Below the pieces are notes generated by a model. That model was not told where the DNA came from and did no database searches. It saw nothing but the letters and a program-made list of their open reading frames with translations. The position numbers and the translations under genes are program-made. From the NCBI RefSeq assembly GCF_016919245.1, contig NZ_JAFEJA010000001.1, forward strand, positions 2,638,001-2,702,000: a DNA stretch of 64,000 nucleotides, given 5' to 3'. This document shows positions 19,813 through 28,211 of this stretch, one piece after another; positions within the stretch are counted from its first letter, which is position 1; each line of letters begins with the position of its first letter. Source of the stretch: Streptomyces zhihengii (lineage in GTDB: Bacteria; Actinomycetota; Actinomycetes; Streptomycetales; Streptomycetaceae).

Positions 19813-19966
19813 GCCAGGCCGTCCTCCGTACGTGTACGGCCGTTGTACGGGTGCGATGACGTGTCCCGGGCGTTCCGTGCCGCGTTGAGCACTGCCCCGG
19901 CACCCTGCGTGACCCACGCCGTGTGCCGGGGTGGCGGCGTACGCGGGGACGGGAGACGGGAAGGAC

Positions 19967-20824
19967 GTGAGGGCGGTGCGCGAGACGCGGAACAGCCGTA
20001 CGGCGAAGGAGAAGGCGGAGGGCGGCGATCTGCCGGGGGTGTGGTCCGCCTACGGCAAGCTGCTCCAACACCTGCGCAAGCGGGCGGGCTTGAGCCAGCA
20101 GATGCTCGCCGAGGCGATCGGCTACTCACAGGAGCAGGTCGCCTCGGTGGAACAGGGACGCCGTCCGGCGAAGACGTTGTTCACCACGGCGGCGGACCGG
20201 GTGCTGGAGGCACGGGGCGTGCTGGAGGTGCTCCAGGACGACGTGGACCGGGCCAAACTGCCGCAGTTCTTCCGGAACTTCGCGCTGATCGAGGCGGAGG
20301 TGGTGAGCCGCTTCTCCTACGATCCGCTGCTGGTGCCGGGGCTGTTGCAGACGGAGGCGTACGCGCGCGCCGTGTTCGCGGGGCACTGCCCGCCACTGAG
20401 CGAGGAGACGGTGGACCAGCACACGGAGGCCCGGCTGAGCCGCCAGAAGCTGCTGACGCGGGTGCCACTGGCGGAGCTGTCGTTCATCGTGAGCGAGGAG
20501 GCGTTGCGCGATCCCGTGGGCGATGCCGACGTGATGCGCGGCCAGTGGCGCCGCATCCTGGAGGTCGGTGCCGTGCGGAACGTGGCGATCCAGGTCATGC
20601 CGGCGGGCCGGGGGTTCCATCCGGGCAAGAACGGCGGCTTCGTGGTCGTGGAGACGAACGACCACCGCCACCTCGGGTACTTCGAGTCCCAGGGAGTCGG
20701 CTGCGTCGTGCAAGGTGCGGCCGAGGTCAGCGCCTTCGGTCTGCGCTATGGCAAGCTGCGATCGCAGGCCCTGAACGTCGAGGAGTCTGCGCGGCTCGTC
20801 GAACGGATGGTGGGAGAGACATGA
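19967..20824 (+). CDS. XRE-family regulator with DUF5753 domain
   Basis: About 285 residues. Start is uncertain among GTG codons at 19931, 19967 and 19976; 19967 follows GGAAGGAC closely. The N-terminal helix-turn-helix reads LQHLRKRAGLSQQMLAEAIGYSQEQVASVEQGRRPA. The rest is the DUF5753 domain (FALIEAEVVSRFSYDPLLVPGLLQTEAYARAV). This architecture, followed by a small DUF397 protein, is a multi-copy regulatory pair in Streptomyces (WhiJ/BldB-associated type) that influences development and antibiotic production. The DUF397 gene overlaps by ATGA at its end. The specific targets are not evident. Confidence 0.92.
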   Translation: MRAVRETRNSRTAKEKAEGGDLPGVWSAYGKLLQHLRKRAGLSQQMLAEAIGYSQEQVASVEQGRRPAKTLFTTAADRVLEARGVLEVLQDDVDRAKLPQFFRNFALIEAEVVSRFSYDPLLVPGLLQTEAYARAVFAGHCPPLSEETVDQHTEARLSRQKLLTRVPLAELSFIVSEEALRDPVGDADVMRGQWRRILEVGAVRNVAIQVMPAGRGFHPGKNGGFVVVETNDHRHLGYFESQGVGCVVQGAAEVSAFGLRYGKLRSQALNVEESARLVERMVGET

Positions 20825-21027
20825 GCGCGAAGCAGGCGGCCGGCAACCTGGACGGGCTGCGGTGGTTCAAGAGCAGCCACAGCGGGTCGGACGGCGGGGA
20901 CTGCGTCGAGGTCGCCGCCGCCGTGGACGCCGTGTACGTGCGCGACTCGAAGACCGCCGGCGGCGGCCCGCTGCTGCGGGTCGGCCGGGGCGAGTGGGCC
21001 GCGTTCGTGGCGGCGGCCGCCGCGTAA
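20821..21027 (+). CDS. DUF397 small protein
   Basis: 68 residues. ATG overlaps the stop of the XRE gene by four bases (ATGA), so translation is coupled. The DUF397 hallmarks are present: LRWFKSSHSGSDGGDCVEVA and VYVRDSKTAGGGPLLRVG, then a WAAFVAA tail. DUF397 proteins are the usual partners of XRE-DUF5753 regulators in Streptomyces. It converges with the cysteine desulfurase gene with only 9 bp between them. Confidence 0.94.
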   Translation: MSAKQAAGNLDGLRWFKSSHSGSDGGDCVEVAAAVDAVYVRDSKTAGGGPLLRVGRGEWAAFVAAAAA

Positions 21028-21036
21028 CCCGTCCCG

Positions 21037-22200
21037 CTACGTCAGCCCCGCCGAGCGGGCCCGCTCGACCGCCGGGCCGATGGCGTGGGCGACGGCGTCG
21101 ACGTCCGCCTTGGTGGAGGTGTGGCCGAGGCTGAAGCGCAGGGTGCCGCGGGCCAGGTCGGGGGCGGTGCCGGTGGCGAGGAGGACGTGGCTGGGCTGGG
21201 CGACGCCCGCGGTGCAGGCGGAGCCGGTGGAGCACTCGATGCCCTGGGCGTCGAGGAGCAGGAGCAGCGAGTCGCCCTCGCAGCCGGGGAAGGCGAAGTG
21301 CGCGTTGGCGGGCAGGCGGTCGACGGGGTCGCCGCCGAGGATGGCGTCCGGGACGGCCTCGCGGACGGCGGCCACCAGGCTGTCGCGCAGCGCGCCGACC
21401 TCGCGGGCGAACTCCTCGCGGCGCTCGGCGGCGAGCCGGCCGGCGACGGCGAAGGCGGCCACGGCCGGGACGTCGAGCGTGCCGGAGCGCACATGGCGCT
21501 CCTGGCCGCCGCCGTGGAGCACGGGGACGGGGCTGTACTCGCGGCCGAGCAGCAGCGCGCCGATGCCGTACGGGCCGCCGACCTTGTGACCGGAGACGGT
21601 CATCGCGGCGAGCCCGGAGGCGGCGAAGTCGACGTCGAGCTGGCCGAACGCCTGGACGGCGTCGGCGTGCAGGGGGACGTCGAACTCCTTCGCGACGGCG
21701 GCGAGCCCGGCGACCGGGAAGACCGTGCCGATCTCGTTGTTGGCCCACATGACGGTGGCCAGGGCGACGTCGTCCGGGTTGCGCCCGATGGCCTCGCGCA
21801 GGGCGTCCGGGTGGACCCGTCCGAAGGCGTCGACCGGCAGGTACTCCACCGTGGCGCCCTCGTGCTCGGCGAGCCAGTCCACGGCGTCGAGCACGGCGTG
21901 GTGCTCGACGGGGCTGGCGAGGACGCGTGTCCTCGCGGGGTCGGCGTCGCGGCGGGCCCAGTAGAGGCCCTTCACGGCCAGGTTGTCGGCCTCGGTGCCT
22001 CCCGAGGTGAGGACGACTTCGCTGGGCCGGGCACCGAGGGCTTCGGCGAGGGTTTCGCGGGACTCCTCGACGGTACGGCGGGCCCGGCGGCCGGCGGCGT
22101 GCAGTGCGGACGCGTTGCCGGTGACGGCGAGCTGGGCGGTCATCGCCTCGATCGCCTCCGGAAGCATCGGAGTGGTCGCGGCGTGGTCGAGGTAAGCCAT
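21037..22200 (-). CDS. Cysteine desulfurase (NifS/IscS family)
   Basis: 387-residue PLP enzyme that takes sulfur from L-cysteine as an enzyme persulfide, for tRNA thiolation and Fe-S clusters. Class V aminotransferase features: [13 protein letters not shown] start, [42 protein letters not shown] and the PLP-lysine in [10 protein letters not shown]. The mobile catalytic Cys is in [11 protein letters not shown]. The most likely partner in this neighbourhood is MnmA. In the S. coelicolor genome these genes are close to each other, from memory; here an accessory segment lies between. It converges with the DUF397 gene. Confidence 0.95.
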   Translation of the reverse strand: MAYLDHAATTPMLPEAIEAMTAQLAVTGNASALHAAGRRARRTVEESRETLAEALGARPSEVVLTSGGTEADNLAVKGLYWARRDADPARTRVLASPVEHHAVLDAVDWLAEHEGATVEYLPVDAFGRVHPDALREAIGRNPDDVALATVMWANNEIGTVFPVAGLAAVAKEFDVPLHADAVQAFGQLDVDFAASGLAAMTVSGHKVGGPYGIGALLLGREYSPVPVLHGGGQERHVRSGTLDVPAVAAFAVAGRLAAERREEFAREVGALRDSLVAAVREAVPDAILGGDPVDRLPANAHFAFPGCEGDSLLLLLDAQGIECSTGSACTAGVAQPSHVLLATGTAPDLARGTLRFSLGHTSTKADVDAVAHAIGPAVERARSAGLT

Positions 22201-22457
22201 GGTGGCCCCGATTCTACGAGGCGCGCCGAGGGCGCGGACGCGGCGCAGGGGCGCACGCGTGTTCCGGCTGCGCGCCGGGGTGCGAAGACGGGTCGCGCCG
22301 GGGGTCCGTAGGGGTCCGGGCGGGCCGTCGCGGAAGGCGTGTGCGGAGGGCCGGCCGGCGCTGAAAGGCGTGCTGCGGCGGGCGGCTCGACGCCCGGGCG
22401 CCGGGGCCGGGGGGCGGCTCTCCCCCGGGTGCGGCGGGCGCGCCGCGCGGCGGCCGG

Positions 22458-22829
22458 TCAGCCGCCGAAGCCCCAGACGACGGAGCCGTTCGCCGTGACC
22501 AGGACGGCGAGGACCACGAGGTCGGCGACGCCGAGCCCGAGTCCGAGGAGGGCCCGGCCGCGGCGGGCGGTGCCGCGCAGCAGGGCGATCGAGGCGAGCA
22601 CGATCGCGATCGGCCCGAGCACGATGTTCATCACGAGCAGACCGGTGAGGCCGAGCACGAAGGCCGCGACGGCCATGCCGTCGGTGTCCCGGGTGCCGGA
22701 CGGACCTGGGGCCGGGGCGGGTGCGGCGGCGGGCTCCTGGGGGCGCCGCTCGGGAGCGCCGTCCGCAGGGGTGGAGCGCCGGTGGCGGTCCGGGCCCGCG
22801 GTGGGCCGGACGAGGGTGTCGATACGCAT
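22458..22829 (-). CDS. DUF4190-type membrane protein
   Basis: 123 residues. An N-terminal ~50-residue Pro/Ala-rich, probably disordered cytosolic part is followed by two membrane segments typical of DUF4190 ([35 protein letters not shown] and [16 protein letters not shown]) with an [12 protein letters not shown] loop. Function unknown. It lies 26 bp downstream of a smaller membrane protein gene on the same strand, so they are likely co-transcribed from the region shared with the divergent TetR gene. Confidence 0.82.
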   Translation of the reverse strand: MRIDTLVRPTAGPDRHRRSTPADGAPERRPQEPAAAPAPAPGPSGTRDTDGMAVAAFVLGLTGLLVMNIVLGPIAIVLASIALLRGTARRGRALLGLGLGVADLVVLAVLVTANGSVVWGFGG

Positions 22830-22855
22830 GGGGTGCTTCTCCTTCCGTTCGAGGG

Positions 22856-23038
22856 TCAGCCGCGCCGGGCGGCGCGGCGCTCGCGCACGGCGAAGGCGAT
22901 CAGCCAGCAGCCGATCGCCGTGCCGGCCACGAGAGATACGGGAGCGGGGAGTTGGACCACGGCGCCCAGCATGATGCCCATGACGAGGAGCGCGGCGACG
23001 ATGACCATCACGGTCGTCCTTCCGGTGGACGAGTGCAT
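22856..23038 (-). CDS. Small two-helix membrane protein
   Basis: 60 residues from ATG 23038; an in-frame ATG at 23083 would add 15 residues. Two membrane segments ([22 protein letters not shown] and [18 protein letters not shown]) precede a short Arg-rich tail. No family recognised. It is divergent from the FabR-like TetR gene, and the repeats in the shared region suggest it may be that regulator's target. Confidence 0.7.
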   Translation of the reverse strand: MHSSTGRTTVMVIVAALLVMGIMLGAVVQLPAPVSLVAGTAIGCWLIAFAVRERRAARRG

Positions 23039-23051
23039 TTGGGAGTACGTA

Positions 23052-23107
23052 TGTTCACTGACCGCTGAGTCTACTCTTCCCAATTCGAGATAACGGTTGT
23101 TTACTGA
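23052..23107. promoter_or_regulatory. Direct repeats in TetR/membrane protein divergent region
   Basis: TGTTCACTGA (23052-23061) and TGTTTACTGA (23098-23107) differ at one base and are 46 bp apart. They flank the less GC-rich stretch where both divergent promoters must lie. Candidate binding sites of the adjacent regulator. Confidence 0.35.
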
Positions 23108-23112
23108 ATGTC

Positions 23113-23727
23113 ATGAGTCACACCGTCGGCATCCGTCAGGCCCAGAAGCAGAAGACCCGTCAGGCCCTGCTCGACGCCGCGCTGCGGCTGCTGGAGGACC
23201 AGAGCCTGAGCAGCGTCGGGCTGCGCGAGGTCACCCGGGCCGTGGGGGTCGCGCCGACCGCCTTCTACCGGCACTTCACGGGCATGGCCGATCTCGGCGT
23301 CGCCCTGGTCGAGGAGGCGCTCGGCTCGCTGCACGCGACGATCGGGGAGGCGCTGACGGAGCCCGCGGACGAGGACCGCATCGACCGCACGGTGGCGCTC
23401 GTGGCGGAGCTGGTGCGCACCTCACCCGCGCATGTGCGCTTCGTGGCACGGGAGCAGCACGGCGGCGTGGCGGCCGTGCGCGCGGCGATCGGCGAGCAGC
23501 TCAGGCGGTTCGCGGACGAGGTGGCGGCGGTGTTCGCGGCCGAGCCGGAGTCGGCGGGCTGGAGCGGGGACGATCTGGAGATGCTGGCCGGGATGTACGT
23601 CGACCACATGGTGATGATCGCCTCGGCGTTCCTGGAGGCGGGCCCCGAGGGCGAGGAGCGGGTCAGCGCGCTGGCGCGGCGCAGGCTGCGACTGGTGAGC
23701 CTCGGACGCCGGCACTGGCTGGACTGA
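23113..23727 (+). CDS. TetR-family regulator, FabR-like
   Basis: 204 residues. The N-terminal helix-turn-helix reads RQAQKQKTRQALLDAALRLL...LREVTRAVGVAPTAFYRHFTGMADLG, which closely follows the pattern of E. coli FabR (REVAREAGIAPTSFYRHF). The C-terminal ligand domain ends in ARRRLRLVSLGRRHWLD, comparable to the FabR end. FabR-type repressors sense the balance of saturated and unsaturated acyl chains and control membrane lipid genes. The divergent small membrane protein and nearby thioesterase fit a lipid theme, but the targets are inferred. ATG 23113 is the only good start. Confidence 0.88.
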   Translation: MSHTVGIRQAQKQKTRQALLDAALRLLEDQSLSSVGLREVTRAVGVAPTAFYRHFTGMADLGVALVEEALGSLHATIGEALTEPADEDRIDRTVALVAELVRTSPAHVRFVAREQHGGVAAVRAAIGEQLRRFADEVAAVFAAEPESAGWSGDDLEMLAGMYVDHMVMIASAFLEAGPEGEERVSALARRRLRLVSLGRRHWLD

Positions 23728-23744
23728 CCGGCGGGGGCCCGGAG

Positions 23745-23883
23745 GCGCGGGCGGTGGCCGACGGCACGGGCGGCGCTTGCGGGGACCGGAGGCGCGGGCG
23801 GCGACCGGAGGCGCGGGCGGCGCATGCGGTGACCGGCCGCGCGGGCGGTGACCGGCCGCGCGGGCGGTGACCGGCGGCACGGG
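23745..23883. repeat. 19-bp GC-rich tandem repeats
   Basis: Three head-to-tail copies of CGGTGACCGGCCGCGCGGG (23827-23845, 23846-23864, 23865-23883, the last diverged) follow earlier related units of the form CGACCGGAGGCGCGGGCGG. They lie between the convergent TetR and thioesterase genes. Confidence 0.65.
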
Positions 23884-23982
23884 CTCGGGCGGCCCCGCAC
23901 ACGGCAGCCAGGAGGCGTGAACCCGGACGCGGCCGCGCCCCCGGCCGGTCTCGGACGGGGGCACATGGCACGAAGGCGTGCG

Positions 23983-24861
23983 TCAGGCGGTGCGGGGCGC
24001 CTTGGCGAGCTGGCGGGACTGGGCGACGAGGCGGTCCGCGGAGTCCCAGACCTCGGCGTCCTCCTCCAGGAAGCCGCCCGCCAGGTTGCGGGTGGTGATC
24101 GCGACGCGCAGCGGACCGGGCGCGGGGCGGCAGCGCACGTGGGTGGTCAGCTCGACCGTCGGGGTCCAGCCCGTGAGGCCCAGCTCGAACGAGGTCGGCG
24201 GCAGCGCGTCCACCGTCAGCAGCAGCGACAGCGGGTCCGCGTCACGGCCGTCGGCCAGGCCGAACCAGCCGCGCATCTCGCCCTTGCCGGAGGGGGCGCC
24301 GATCGCCCAGCCGACGGTCGCCGGGTCGAGCCTGATGTCCAGCCGCTCCGTGATGGCGGAGCTGCCGGGGATCGGGGCCGGGCCGTCCGAGGGGCCGAAG
24401 CAGTGCTCGATCGGGGCGATCGCGGGCGGCTTCGCCGTGGTGCGCACCTCGCCGGGCAGCGCGTCGAGGTCGCCGTAGGTGGCGAGGACGCGGATGCGCT
24501 CGACCTCGGTGCCGTCCTCCTCGAACTGGAGGAGGGACGCCTGGCCGGTGGAGAGGGTGCGGCCGGTGCGGACGACCTCGGTGCGGATCACGGCGGGGCC
24601 GGGACGGGACGCCGTGAGGTAGTGCGCCGACACGGAGAAGGGGTCGGGGTGCGGGAGGGCGTCGCCGAGCGCGCGGCCCAGCATCGCGAGGAGGTAGCCG
24701 CCGTTGACGGCGTGGATGATCGTCCAGCCGGCCGAGAGCTCCGCGTCGTAGACGCCGGGCTCGCGGCGGGTGACCGCGGTGTCGCGGTCGAACTCGCTGT
24801 CGCCGACGGTCGCCTGCGCGGAACGCGCCGCGGGCGCCGCCGTCTGCACTGCCTCTGCCAT
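23983..24861 (-). CDS. Acyl-CoA thioesterase family protein
   Basis: 292 residues from the ATG giving MAEAVQ. Double hot-dog thioesterase (TesB/Acot type, thioesterase-like superfamily): VYDAELSAGWTIIHAVNGGYLLAMLGRAL matches the N-terminal hot-dog helix, PDPFSVSAHYLTASRPGPAVI the first-strand region, and LTGWTPTVELTTHVRCRPAPGPL the second domain. It probably hydrolyses acyl-CoA esters in the cytosol; chain-length preference is unknown. It is convergent with the FabR-like regulator and lies 22 bp downstream of the TRIC channel gene, so it may be co-transcribed with that gene. Confidence 0.85.
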   Translation of the reverse strand: MAEAVQTAAPAARSAQATVGDSEFDRDTAVTRREPGVYDAELSAGWTIIHAVNGGYLLAMLGRALGDALPHPDPFSVSAHYLTASRPGPAVIRTEVVRTGRTLSTGQASLLQFEEDGTEVERIRVLATYGDLDALPGEVRTTAKPPAIAPIEHCFGPSDGPAPIPGSSAITERLDIRLDPATVGWAIGAPSGKGEMRGWFGLADGRDADPLSLLLTVDALPPTSFELGLTGWTPTVELTTHVRCRPAPGPLRVAITTRNLAGGFLEEDAEVWDSADRLVAQSRQLAKAPRTA

Positions 24862-24883
24862 GCCGGTACGGTACAACAAACGA

Positions 24884-25555
24884 TTACTGAGCGGTAGCTT
24901 TTTCCTCGGTGGCCGCCGAGCGACGGTTCCAGGCGCGGGGTGCGCGCCAGTGGTAGCGCATGGCCAGCAGCCGCAGGACGAAGGCGGTCACCACGGCGAC
25001 ACCGCTGGTCAGCGCGTTCAGGGTGTCGAACTGGATGCACAGCACCACGATGGTGGCGCCGACGATCGCGGGCACCGCGTAGAGGTCCCGGTCCCAGCGC
25101 AGCAGCGAGGGCACCTCGTTGGCGAGGACGTCGCGCAGCACACCGCCGCCGACGGCCGTCGCCACGCCCAGCGCGGCGGAGGAGGTGAGGCCCAGGCCGA
25201 ACTCGTACGCCTTGGTCGTCCCGGTCACGCAGAAGAGGCCGAGCCCGGCCGCGTCGAAGACGTTCACACCGACCTGGATGCGCTCCACGTGCGGGTGGAG
25301 GAAGAACACGAGCACGGTGGCGACCAGGGGCATCACGAAGTACCCGAGATCGGTGAAGGCAGCGGGCGGTACGGCCCCGATGATCAGGTCACGGATCAGC
25401 CCTCCGCCCAGTGCCGTGACCTCGGCGAGGACGGCGATGCCGAAGACGTCGAAGTTCTTCCGTACAGCGAGCAGCGCGCCCGAGATCGCGAAGACGAAGA
25501 TCCCCGAGAGGTCGAGCGCGTGCTGGACGGAGGGCGTGAAGAGTTCTTGGAACAC
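24884..25555 (-). CDS. Trimeric intracellular cation (TRIC)-type channel, UPF0126 family
   Basis: 223 residues with seven predicted membrane segments arranged as two related halves. The halves carry the Gly-rich repeats ALGGGLIRDLIIG and AVGGGVLRDVLANEVP, hallmarks of the UPF0126/YadS family whose prokaryotic members form TRIC-like potassium channels. The N-terminus (ALDLSGIFVFAISGALLAVRKNFDVFG) is also typical. A basic/acidic cytosolic tail of ~25 residues follows the last segment. The ion transported by this member is inferred from family structures, not shown here. Confidence 0.9.
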   Translation of the reverse strand: MFQELFTPSVQHALDLSGIFVFAISGALLAVRKNFDVFGIAVLAEVTALGGGLIRDLIIGAVPPAAFTDLGYFVMPLVATVLVFFLHPHVERIQVGVNVFDAAGLGLFCVTGTTKAYEFGLGLTSSAALGVATAVGGGVLRDVLANEVPSLLRWDRDLYAVPAIVGATIVVLCIQFDTLNALTSGVAVVTAFVLRLLAMRYHWRAPRAWNRRSAATEEKATAQ

Positions 25556-25611
25556 CGGACAGTTCTACCGTGCGTGTCCGTGCCCGGTGTTCCCGGCCAC
25601 TCCCGAGCCCG

Positions 25612-27210
25612 TCAGCCGGCCTCGGGAGCCTCCTTCGCGGACCCCTTGCCGGCGGACCCCTTGCCGGCGGGCTCCGCCGCCGGGGCGGCGGAGTCGGAGC
25701 CCTTGGCCTCGTCGGCGTCGTCACCGGCAAAGTCGCCTCCGCCGGCTGCGGGCGCCTCGGCGTCCGAGTCCTTCGGCGCGGCGGCGTCGGCGGTGCTGTC
25801 GGCCTCGACGGCGTCCGAGCCCTCGGGCTCGTCGGCCGCCTTCGGCGCGTCCGCGTCCGCCGCGGAGCCCTCGGGCTCGACGGCGGCAGCATCCTCGGCG
25901 GGCGCGGCCGACGCGGCGCCCTCGGACGGATCGGCGTCGCTCGTGGCAGCGGCTTCGGCGGGCGCGGCCGACGCGGCGCCCTCGGACGGATCGGCGTCGC
26001 TCGTGGCAGCGGCGTCGGCGGCGTCCGCGGTGACGGGCGCGTCACCGGAGGCGTCCGCGCCCTCCGCCGGCGCCGCGTCGTCCGTGGACGGGCGGGGCGC
26101 GGGGACGGCGACCGCGGCGGAGGACGGGTCCGTCACCGTCTCGGAGACCGCGGCCTCCTTCGACGCCACCGCCTCCGTCGCCACGACCGCGTCGATCCCG
26201 GTCGAGCGGGTCTGCGGGACCGTGCCCTCGTCGATCTCCCGGGCGAAGTGGCAGGCCACCTTGTGCCCGTCGCCGAGGTCGGTCAGCACCGGGCGCTCGA
26301 CGGCGCACCTGTCCTGTGCCCACGGGCAGCGTGTGTGGAAGCGGCAGCCGGCCGGCGGATTCGCCGGCGACGGCAGGTCGCCCTGGAGCAGGATGCGCTC
26401 CCGGCGGTCCTCGATCTCGGGGTCGGGCACCGGGACGGCCGACATCAGCGCCTTGGTGTACGGGTGCTTGGGGCCCTCGTACAGCACGTCGCTGGGCGCC
26501 TCCTCGACGAGCCCGCCGAGGTACATCACGCCGATGACGTCGGAGATGTGCCGGACGACGGCGAGGTCGTGCGCGATCACCAGGTAGGTGAGGCCCAGGG
26601 ACTCCTGGAGCTCCTCCAGCAGGTTGATGACCTGCGCCTGGACGGAGACGTCCAGCGCGGACACCGGCTCGTCGCAGATGATCACGTCCGGTTCCAGGAC
26701 GAGCGCCCGCGCGATGCCGATGCGCTGGCGCTGACCGCCGGAGAACTCGTGCGGGTAGCGGGAGAGCGCGTTGGCCGGCAGGCCGACCTTGGCGAGGATC
26801 TCCTTGATCTTCTCCCGCCGCTCGTTCTGGTCCTTGCCGATGCCGTGCGCGGCCATGCCCTCGGCGAGGATCGACTCGATGTTCTGCCGGGGGTTGAGGC
26901 TGCCCAGCGGGTCCTGGAAGACCATCTGGAGGCGGCGGCGGAAGCGGCGCATCTCCTCGTCGGGCAGCTTCGCCAGGTCGGTGCCGTCGAAGACGACCTC
27001 GCCGTCGGTGATGTCCACCAGCCGCAGCACGGCCCGGCCGAGCGTCGTCTTGCCGCAGCCCGACTCGCCGACGAGACCGTACGTCTGACCGGCCTCGACC
27101 TTCAGCGAGACACCGTCGACCGCGTACACATGGCCGACCGTGCGGTCGAAGAAGATGCCCTTCTTGACGGGGAAGTGGACCTTCACGTCGTCGAGTTCGA
27201 GCAGACTCAT
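25612..27210 (-). CDS. Oligopeptide ABC transporter ATPase (DppF/OppF-like) with long acidic tail
   Basis: 532 residues from ATG 27210. Residues 1-~332 are a normal DppF/OppF ATPase: Walker A GESGCGKT (48-55), Q-loop [13 protein letters not shown], signature SGGQRQR (158-163), Walker B IICDEP, H-loop IAHD, and the C-terminal oligopeptide-family domain with its Cys cluster ([14 protein letters not shown]...C). Residues ~333-532 are an unusual extension rich in Ala, Asp, Glu, Ser and Pro with no predicted fold, containing a 20-residue direct repeat. It powers peptide import with its partner ATPase. The start overlaps the upstream ATPase stop by ATGA. It is the last gene of a five-gene operon. 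Confidence 0.95.
   Translation of the reverse strand: MSLLELDDVKVHFPVKKGIFFDRTVGHVYAVDGVSLKVEAGQTYGLVGESGCGKTTLGRAVLRLVDITDGEVVFDGTDLAKLPDEEMRRFRRRLQMVFQDPLGSLNPRQNIESILAEGMAAHGIGKDQNERREKIKEILAKVGLPANALSRYPHEFSGGQRQRIGIARALVLEPDVIICDEPVSALDVSVQAQVINLLEELQESLGLTYLVIAHDLAVVRHISDVIGVMYLGGLVEEAPSDVLYEGPKHPYTKALMSAVPVPDPEIEDRRERILLQGDLPSPANPPAGCRFHTRCPWAQDRCAVERPVLTDLGDGHKVACHFAREIDEGTVPQTRSTGIDAVVATEAVASKEAAVSETVTDPSSAAVAVPAPRPSTDDAAPAEGADASGDAPVTADAADAAATSDADPSEGAASAAPAEAAATSDADPSEGAASAAPAEDAAAVEPEGSAADADAPKAADEPEGSDAVEADSTADAAAPKDSDAEAPAAGGGDFAGDDADEAKGSDSAAPAAEPAGKGSAGKGSAKEAPEAG
25895..26014. repeat. Two 60-bp direct repeats inside the DppF-like tail
   Basis: Two almost identical 60-bp units (25895-25954 and 25955-26014) encode the repeated [18 protein letters not shown] block of the acidic tail. 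In-frame length suggests slippage or unequal crossover. Confidence 0.85.
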
Positions 27211-28205
27211 GCCGAGACCTCCGCCTGGTTCTTGGGAAGGACCGGGTTGACGCAGCGCACCTGGTGGCCCGCGGCGCGTGGTTCGGTCAGTTCGGGGGTG
27301 CCCGTCAGGCACTCCATCGTGTAGTGGTCGCAGCGCGGGGCGAAGGCGCAGCCGTCGGCCCAGGCGATGCGGTCGTTGATGGAGCCGCGGATCGGGCTGA
27401 GCGGCTCGCCGCGCGGGGCGTCGAGACGCGGGATGGAGCCGAGCAGCCCGTGCGCGTACGGGTGGGTGGGGTGGGCGAACAGCTCGCGCCGTGCCGCGGA
27501 CTCCACCGCCCGACCCGCGTAGAGCACGTTGACCTGGTCGCACAGGCCGGCGACGACACCCAGGTCGTGGGTGATCATCAGCAGCGCGGTGCCCTCCTGG
27601 TCGACCAGTTCCTTGAGCAGTTCGAGGATCTGCGCCTGGATGGTGACGTCGAGCGCGGTGGTCGGCTCGTCCGCGATCAGCATCCGGGGGGCGCAGGCGA
27701 CGGCCATGGCGATCAGCGCGCGCTGGCGCATACCGCCGGAGAGCTGGTGCGGGTATTCCTTGAGCCTGCGCGTCGGGTCGGGGATGCCGACCCGGTCCAG
27801 CAGGTGTGCTGCCTCCTTGCGGGCCGCCTCGCCCTTCAGCCCGCGGTGGCGCTGGAGGATCTCGGTGACCTGCACGCCGATCGGGATGACCGGGTTGAGC
27901 GAGGACAGCGGGTCCTGGAAGATCATCGCGAGCTGGCTGCCGCGCAGGTCGCGCCGCTTGCGCGGGCTCATGGAGAGCAGGTCCTGGCCGTCGAAGACGG
28001 CCCGTCCGCCGATCCGCACGCCCTTGTCCGGCAGCAGGCCCATCAGCGCGAGCGAGGTGACGGACTTGCCGCAGCCCGACTCGCCGACGAGACCGACGAC
28101 CTGGCCCTGGTCCACGTCGAAGGAGACCCCGTCGACCGCGGTGGAGTCCTTGCGGCCCTTGGCGGTGAAGGTGACGCTGAGTTCGTCAACAGAAAGCAGT
28201 GCCAT
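27207..28205 (-). CDS. Oligopeptide ABC transporter ATPase (DppD/OppD-like)
   Basis: 332 residues. Walker A GESGCGKS, Q-loop IFQDPLSSLNPVIPIG, signature LSGGMRQRALIAMA, Walker B LIADEPTTALD and the TIQAQILELLKEL segment identify the D-type ATPase of the Opp/Dpp family. The C-terminal solute-family domain carries HPTHPYAHGLLGSIPRL and a Cys-rich end (CAFAPRCDHYTMEC...C) that in this family can bind an Fe-S cluster. It forms a heterodimer with the DppF-like ATPase encoded directly downstream. It starts 6 bp after the permease gene. Confidence 0.96.
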   Translation of the reverse strand: MALLSVDELSVTFTAKGRKDSTAVDGVSFDVDQGQVVGLVGESGCGKSVTSLALMGLLPDKGVRIGGRAVFDGQDLLSMSPRKRRDLRGSQLAMIFQDPLSSLNPVIPIGVQVTEILQRHRGLKGEAARKEAAHLLDRVGIPDPTRRLKEYPHQLSGGMRQRALIAMAVACAPRMLIADEPTTALDVTIQAQILELLKELVDQEGTALLMITHDLGVVAGLCDQVNVLYAGRAVESAARRELFAHPTHPYAHGLLGSIPRLDAPRGEPLSPIRGSINDRIAWADGCAFAPRCDHYTMECLTGTPELTEPRAAGHQVRCVNPVLPKNQAEVSA

Positions 28206-28211
28206 GGGACT

